From Isoetes taiwanensis (taxonomy: Eukaryota > Streptophyta > Lycopodiopsida > Isoetales > Isoetaceae), in the NCBI GenBank assembly GCA_021234155.1, contig JAJEKV010000018.1, positions 13,247,552 to 13,311,551 of the forward strand: a stretch of 64,000 bases of DNA, given 5' to 3'. The translations under genes and the position numbers were made by a program. A model generated the notes under the pieces. That model worked only from the letters and a program-made list of their open reading frames with translations. It had not been told where the DNA came from and made no database searches. Shown here piece by piece: positions 58,280 to 64,000 of this stretch. The stretch's first letter is position 1. The number at the start of each line of letters is the position of its first letter.

Positions 58280-60685
58280 ATGGATCCGGAGCTTGACGCA
58301 TTTGAAGAATGCGAGGAGGATGCTTCTACCGATTCATCACTATATGATTCGGACGAAACTGTAAGTGATTTTGCTTTTGAAAATATTGACAATGCTGCAA
58401 GTTTTGAGGATTTACAAGATGAAGACAATGCAAGACCAAATGTGGAGTATGATCCCTTGGAAGAGGAACGTTACATTCAACGGTTTCCTCCTATTCCTCA
58501 ATATCGCTCTGGCGAGGGCTACATTTTTAACGAAGCTTCATATTATTTGATGGTGCATTGTGTCGAAAATTCCCTCCATCCCTCTGTTCAAGATGTCCTT
58601 CAAGCGGATCCTAATTTTCCTCAGGGGTATGTTAAGCCAAACACAAAAGCCACGAGATACACAAATCATAACGAGGTGGTCGAGCTTCGTGAGAAGTTGC
58701 AAGTCCATACAGAATCTCGTCTTCTCCTCAAGCTTGACCTTTGGCAAATGGCTCTACATCCCACCATCATGGATGTGGAAGCAAATCATTTTCGTGAGCT
58801 CATGTCGAAGGTGGTCTACGCCACTTGCCTATATGTCCTACCCTAGATAACATCAAGAAGGTATGGCAGATTGGAGCCAAGTTTCATGGCATTCCAGAAG
58901 ATTATGTGAGGCAATGCATAGAAGTATGTGGGTGCAGTTCCCGTCCGACGAAGCCTACGAGGAGACAAGAGTTATTCAATTATGAGGAGATAGTGCCATA
59001 TCACTCCTTGGAAAGTCGAGTGGAGCAGTTACAAATAGATCACAGGGTCAGGTTGATTCGACGCCATACTAGGGATTGGATGAATGATATGATATGTGTT
59101 GATTACATTTGTCATCGAGGGGGAAGTGCACGGCGGCGTGGTCTGTGTCAGGGAAGACAGACAAGAAGGAGTTTCAAGATAAGATGCGGGTTTAGTCTTA
59201 TGCGGTGATACCGAGCAATCCGAAAGTACGAGATAGTTACGCCACAATACACATTAAGTGTTGGGCATGATGGACACAACCCGTGGTCCGAGGGATGACG
59301 AGTGGTCCGGCCCTTGCATCCCTCCTCATTGCGGAGGTGACTACCAACATCTTTGCTTTGGACACGAGAGATTTCCAAGGCGTGTGTGGAGTAATATGTT
59401 GGAGAGAGGAAAGGAGTTGTGTCGCACCACCACACCAGTGGAGAGAGCCACTTATCGCTTCAAGGTGGCCCACGAGGACATATGGCACATTGGTTACCAC
59501 TTACGTATAAAAGGTATGTACACTTATCGAATATGGAAGGAATGAAATAAGTTTTTTATGTTTTTGGGTTACCACGCCTATTGTGTTGCGGGGAGCATTA
59601 CCGGGCGGATGGGATGCCGTGAGAGAGTGGGATGGATGCTTGGGTTAGATCAGGAAAGGTCATATACCACCAACCCTATGCACCCGACCATGATGACCCG
59701 ACTAGGCGGCCTTGGATTGTTGTCATCCAGGACAAATGGATGCTGGAACAAGCTATAAAGTACAGTCCAAATGGTGGTTGGACCATGGATTCCACGTTCA
59801 GAACTAACATGTATGGTTGTCCACTATATGCTGCACATGTCCCTAATCTCAATGGTATCGGCGTGCCTGTTTTCTACATGATGTGCACCATTGTCCCCGG
59901 GGAGCACCATGAGAGATTGGCATTGGGAGTGGCCCTGCGTGCAGTGTTTGCCCGCATGGGCAGCGTTCGACCTAGGGCTATTACGATAGATCTCGATAAT
60001 GCAGAGCGAGCAGCGTAGCAAGCGATTAGCAGCAGTTGAGCGCCTATGCAAGTTGCAAGAAGAGCAAGGAGATGCAATTGTCTTGACGGATCAAGAATCC
60101 ATTGTGCTTCATGTCATTTCCGAGTCAGCTCCGGAGACGAGGTATCGTGTGGAAATGTATGCCGCATACTGCAGTTGCCCAAGCGTCTACTCTAGATGCA
60201 AACACCTTTTGGCTGCAGAGTTCTATCTTGCCAAGCATCATCCTGGCTTGTATAAGATCCTCCATCCGGCTATTAGTGTGGATGAGGTTGTTGGACTTCA
60301 CCATGGAATTGAAGCCCCAGAGGGCACAATGGAGACGCTGAAAGAAGTCGCCCTCATGCTTGTAAAGAAGAAGCAAGCGACTCTTCAAAAGTGGGTTGAA
60401 GAAACGACAACGCAGTTTGACAGAATCCAGGTGGCAGAGAAAGAAGAGCTGGAGCAGATTATCCAGAACGTACGCCGGGATGTCAGATTGCTCGGTTCCG
60501 CAGATAGCCCTGCACCTGTGAAGTTCAAAGGGTCTTATGCACAGTCGCAGGCTGCTGCACGGGCACCTCTCTATCCATCTAGATCGCCTGGCCCACTTCG
60601 ACAAGAACCACCTCTCCACGCCGGAGGTAGGCCAAGGGGTGGAACAAGCAGACGTTTGAAGTTTCCCGGGGACGAAGAAAATTAG
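58280..60685 (+). pseudogene. Mutator-like transposase with SWIM zinc finger (frameshifted or internally deleted)
   Basis: From ATG 58280 the protein begins MDPELDAFEECEEDA, an acidic head, then 'EERYIQRFPPIPQYRSGEGY' and 'KLDLWQMALHPTIMDVEANH'. Further frames cover 58825-59208 and 59258-59545. At 59632-60018 comes the MULE core, 'GGWTMDSTFRTNMYGCPLYA' and 'NGIGVPVFYMMCTIV', ending 'AITIDLDNAERAA'. At 59999-60685 a long frame holds the SWIM finger 'YCSCPSVYSRCKHLLAAEFY', a coiled coil and a Gly/Arg/Pro-rich tail ending FPGDEEN. Between the core and SWIM the usual His-containing helical region (about 100 residues) is missing, so an internal deletion is likely. Frame changes occur at about 58850, 59210, 59550 and 60010; some could be introns. 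This copy is much better preserved than the one at 10-12 kb. Confidence 0.7.
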
Positions 60686-60689
60686 TCTG

Positions 60690-61100
60690 CAGATTTTATG
60701 TTGTACTCTACTATGCCGCATCATGACACTATGATATACTAATTTGTGTTGCTTAACCCTTGTCCTTTTTAAATATTGTTGCGTCGTACAAGCAAGAGAC
60801 CAAAAGAAAAGAAGAAACTAACCCAAGTAAATGGTAAATGTAAAAAGAAGAACAAACTCAAGTACATAAATGTGACAAGTGTTGTGATACATATGAGTCA
60901 TAAACCCTTGGCCTTGTTATGAGAAAGCCACAATGCATACAATAACGCAATAGCAGAGGAGAGGACTTGTCTCTCTCCTCGGATCTGCGAAGAAGGGTTA
61001 AACCAATTCCATCCGACCTATAAAAGAAAATCATATGAGGTGGTTAGTATGAATACTTTCCAAGTCGTGTGCAAAAAGAAGAAAAATTCAAGGGTAGGAG
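60690..61100. other. intergenic region between convergent ORFs
   Basis: AT-rich gap between the 3' end of the SWIM transposase frame and minus-strand sequence further right. It probably holds the polyadenylation sites of both. No gene seen. Confidence 0.4.
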
Positions 61101-61149
61101 GGAAGTACCTGAGCAGCACTAGACATGGCTCCATCAATGTAATCCTTGA

Positions 61150-62116
61150 CGAAGAAACTATTTGCCAACAAGCGCATGGTCAAAGCCACGTGGACGCCGC
61201 AGAATCGGTTGCATCAACTGGGCCGGGCACGCCCATGTCCTGGATAACGAGAGGTGTAAGCTCATCCCGTACCTCCTCAGATGCACCTCTAATCTGTAGG
61301 TAAATCCTAAACATCCTGTACATGGATCTAGCATTAGCAAACATTCTACAAGCATGTCTACAAGCAATTTATATACCTGTTCAGCTGGACAATGGTACAA
61401 CGCTCGCCACATTTATCCACGCCCTGAGAATCAAAACACAACCAGGATGTTTGCACATCCTCGATGTCCCCAAGGGTGGAGTAATCGCCAAGGTCTCGAG
61501 CGAGGACGTACAACCACCAATGGGAACTAGCATGATACAAAGAGATGTTAACCTAAACATATAAACATGCATAGAATAAGGCATAGCATTCCACTAACAC
61601 TCACCCATGCACGACGGGCCAAAACACTACTCGTAGTCTGCTCCAATCTACTGCTGGACCATATGTATCACGGAATAAAGGATCCAAGGATGGCACACCC
61701 CGTCATGGGTGGCGGATCCACCACGAAAGGGGTATGCCAGCGTGTAGAACGTGGGGTCCACAAACAACACACGCCCATCGATCCTCGTCCGGACAACAAG
61801 TGTCTAATAGTCCCCGCATGTATGCAAAGCATGTGTCGAGAAGAATGAAGCATTGCATACCACACAAAGGCAGGGCGCCACTTACATGATGTAGAACCTC
61901 AAAAAGCGGGTCTCCCAACCAACCATCGTATCTTTGCGTCCTAGGAACTCACTTTCGTCGACTCAATAGAACCACCGTGGACAAAGGCTCGACAAGATCT
62001 GAACACCTGACCCCTCCTGGCGGCCTCTCGCACAACATGGTACAAAAACCATGTGCACGCCACTCGTATCTTTGTGGCAATCTCCCTCGCAATCCGCCCG
62101 AGACCAAGGTCGAGGC
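61150..62116 (-). other. GC-rich minus-strand coding-like debris
   Basis: Several minus-strand frames (61158-61412, 61381-61584, 61668-61865, 61703-61918) look protein-like: for example 'LVPIGGCTSSLETLAITPPL' and 'LLDTCFAYMRGLLDTCCPDE'. They follow, on the same strand, the 359-residue ORF at 62117-63196. A link to the plant-mobile-domain family (often carried by MULEs) is possible but not demonstrated. Confidence 0.25.
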
Positions 62117-63196
62117 CTAAAAGCCCGTGTCTAGCCTCAACCCGGATGGGGGGCCCTCGCTTCTACGCCCTCGCTCAGAAGCCCATCCTCTCAAAGGGAC
62201 AAAGACACATGCTAGATAGAAAGTCCAGCGCGCGTTACGGTACATAATGCCATGACCGCTGCTGCGGTCCCTATCAAATGTCCATGCCTCATGGTGATCG
62301 GCTGCCCAATCCGGGCCGATGGGGCATAAAGGCGTGACAAAACCATGTCTCCCCATGTGATCCTCCACACTAATGGGGTCCCGCGCCCTTGTCTCCACGG
62401 ACACCTCGACCTCTGCCTCTACATCCCGACCAGGCCTACCTCTGCCCCTGCCTCTACCTCTGCCCGGTGGCCTGCCTCTACCTCTACCTCTGCCTCTACC
62501 TGGTGGCCTGCCTCTACCTCTGCCTCTCCCTCTGCCTGCCTCTACCTCTGCCCCACCATCGTCGCCCTCGTGTCCATCCTGTACATCTCTACGAAATGGG
62601 CGTGTGAGCTCAATCGGTGTCTCTGCAGCTATCCGACTCTGTGCCTCGTGAAAGCTCGTCCGTAGACCTATAAATGGCTCAAGAGTGTCGAGCATGGTGG
62701 GCACTGGTACAGTAGAAGGACCTGGTGCATGGTCCAATGAAGTGGAGCTCGTCGAAGGTGATGGCTCATGGAAAGAAGCCCACGCGGTCGCTAGGTCCGT
62801 ATGCACTTCCTTCAACAATCGACCAACGTCGCCCAAGGAAAGCGATGTCCGAGGTACAGAACAAGGTAGTGCATCGGGCAGTGACGGGGCATGGGAAAAG
62901 GAAGTGGGAGGAAGTGGAGGTACGTGGGGGGAAAGGGGAGTAAGTGTCTTGAAAGGAGGTGGTGAGGCGTGGCACGGGCAAGGTGCTAACAGGATGGTGG
63001 TGGCACCGGTGGGGGAGGGGGTGGTCCACATGGTAGGAAGGGGATGGTCCACATGGCAACGTGAAGGGGGTGGTGGCACGGATGCTACACTAGAAGAGTA
63101 GGGGCTGGAAAACAAGCGAGGAAAGAATGGTCGAGACTTCGGAGATGGGAATGATGGTGACACATATGGGAGTGATGTGACAAGACCACACCGCAT
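62117..63196 (-). CDS. 359-residue Pro/Ser-rich protein with RGRGRGRP repeats, unassigned
   Basis: The longest open frame in the window. Residues 1-150 are Pro/Ser/Thr-rich. Residues about 150-220 look globular and include 'LLKEVHTDLATAWASFHEPS' and 'EPFIGLRTSFHEAQSRIAAE'. About 222-265 are 'GRGRGRGRPPG' repeats resembling AT-hook or RGG-like nucleic-acid-binding sequence. The C-terminus is Trp/Arg-rich ('WAADHHEAWTFDRDRSSGHG'). The region is strongly GC-rich, unlike the rest of the window, which can keep frames open by chance, so it may not be translated. It is convergent with the SWIM transposase at 58.3-60.7 kb, the same layout as mudrA/mudrB in MuDR. Confidence 0.4.
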   Translation of the reverse strand: MRCGLVTSLPYVSPSFPSPKSRPFFPRLFSSPYSSSVASVPPPPSRCHVDHPLPTMWTTPSPTGATTILLAPCPCHASPPPFKTLTPLSPHVPPLPPTSFSHAPSLPDALPCSVPRTSLSLGDVGRLLKEVHTDLATAWASFHEPSPSTSSTSLDHAPGPSTVPVPTMLDTLEPFIGLRTSFHEAQSRIAAETPIELTRPFRRDVQDGHEGDDGGAEVEAGRGRGRGRGRPPGRGRGRGRGRPPGRGRGRGRGRPGRDVEAEVEVSVETRARDPISVEDHMGRHGFVTPLCPIGPDWAADHHEAWTFDRDRSSGHGIMYRNARWTFYLACVFVPLRGWASERGRRSEGPPSGLRLDTGF

Positions 63197-63199
63197 GGG

Positions 63200-64000
63200 G
63201 AGAGAACTAGGAGTATGGGAAAAGAACGGGTGGTGGGAGAAAGAGGTGTAGCAGTTGAGTGGTCGATGCTAGTGCATCATGGATGGGCACCCTCCCAGTG
63301 AGGTCCACATCGCAAGATGTGGATGGCATGAGGACGTGCTAGAGGCAAAACAATTTGCTAGATGAACCAGGCAACCCTAAGCGGGCCGGCCAAGTCTGCG
63401 TAAACCCTAATCCATGCGCCCCACGGCTACCTCTACGACATCCTCCTTCCCTACCAACCCCTGTCACCGGTTTTGCCTCATCCTCAATAGGGCGGTCTCT
63501 CTCCTCCTCAACAATACCTCTGCCTCCACCCAACCTAACCTGTATCTGTCGAACCGGACCTCTCGGCCCTCATCACGCAACCTAGTGGCGCTGCACTCTA
63601 TCCGCCATCCACCGCGTGGTCCTCCCCAGGGTATCTAAGTAGCTAACTCCTCACGTGAGAAGGACCTCTCAATGAGCTCCCAGCATTGCCACAACCCGCC
63701 CCGCGTGAGTCGGGCCGTAAAAGTGTGTCTCCTGGCTGACACTAGAAACTCTGCCTGCCAGCACATCTATCCCCGACCCACGGCGGCTCCTCTCCCTCTC
63801 TCTCTCTACGTCTTTGCGTCATCCTCCTCGTCCCTCGGGCCGCACTCTGCGTGCACCACGAGGCGAGGCACCCATGGTACCTCCCATGCCGCTCATGTGG
63901 TGCTTCTTGGCGCCATCCATGCCTAAACCCCAACCACCCTGTCCTGAGGAAGCGTGTGTGTGCACCCCTCGTGCTCACAAAACCATCTATCCACGGGACC
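63200..64000. other. GC-rich right edge, no assigned gene
   Basis: Short overlapping frames on both strands; Pro/Arg/Ser-rich composition. No copy of the GGAAACCCTTCC array is seen at this end, so if an element spans this region its right end is beyond the window or lost. Confidence 0.35.

Noticed and set aside
62345-62665. Plus-strand open frames rich in Pro/Leu/Ser
   Set aside because: These are the complements of the RGRGRGRP repeat on the minus strand.

Overview
This is nuclear DNA of a land plant. Spliced genes with GT/AG introns, PPR, MED31, NHX, GH1 and ethylene-receptor sequences, and plant-type LTR, LINE, Mutator and hAT elements all show it. The PPR style and a transposase-like family with 'SDGC' and 'HGKDEHDGAGA' motifs make me favour a seed-free plant, most likely a fern; that is an inference and the sequence alone cannot settle it. 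The window is gene-poor. I find one clearly intact large gene and one small gene open over four exons. Everything else recognisable is a decayed gene copy or a mobile-element remnant.

Layout. 0-5 kb: three diverged copies of a small MAS-initiated gene and unassigned minus-strand coding debris. 5-8 kb: a direct duplication of about 550 bp. 8-12.3 kb: short tandem repeats and a broken Mutator-like (MULE/SWIM) transposase, itself interrupted by repeats of about 203 bp. 14-14.8 kb: a LINE ORF1 remnant with a pentanucleotide tail. 16.5-16.8 kb: a DEAD-box helicase fragment. 18.26-23.69 kb (+): a complete 15-exon TMEM8/PGAP6-like membrane protein gene. Its phases agree at every junction and its EGF domain and CREST residues are intact. 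24.7-30.2 kb: PPR remnants and a tandemly duplicated, broken MED31 locus. 30.5-32.7 kb: LTR, primer-binding site and gag of a Ty3-like retrotransposon, cut by a LINE 3' end. 36-38.9 kb: a decayed transposase-like gene. 39.2-40.8 kb (-): an FCP1/NLI-phosphatase-like relic. 43.5-44.3 kb (-): a DnaJ-type zinc-finger gene. 45-50.2 kb (-): two unassigned membrane-protein relics and an ethylene-receptor kinase relic, with a duplication of about 1 kb between them. 51.1-51.9 kb: an LTR in minus orientation. 52.3-53.0 kb: a GH1 beta-glucosidase relic. 54.7-57.0 kb (-): an NHX antiporter pseudogene carrying a hAT-like MITE in an intron. 57.66-63.2 kb: an inverted-repeat array, a SWIM transposase gene and a convergent GC-rich minus-strand ORF, laid out like an autonomous Mutator element.

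The genes do not form a common pathway. The theme is repeated capture and decay of host gene pieces among transposons. The points most worth following are the hAT-like MITE with matching 8-bp target duplications, the telo-box inverted array beside the SWIM transposase, a pair of GC-rich hairpins that look like transposon ends, and the duplicated MED31 exons.
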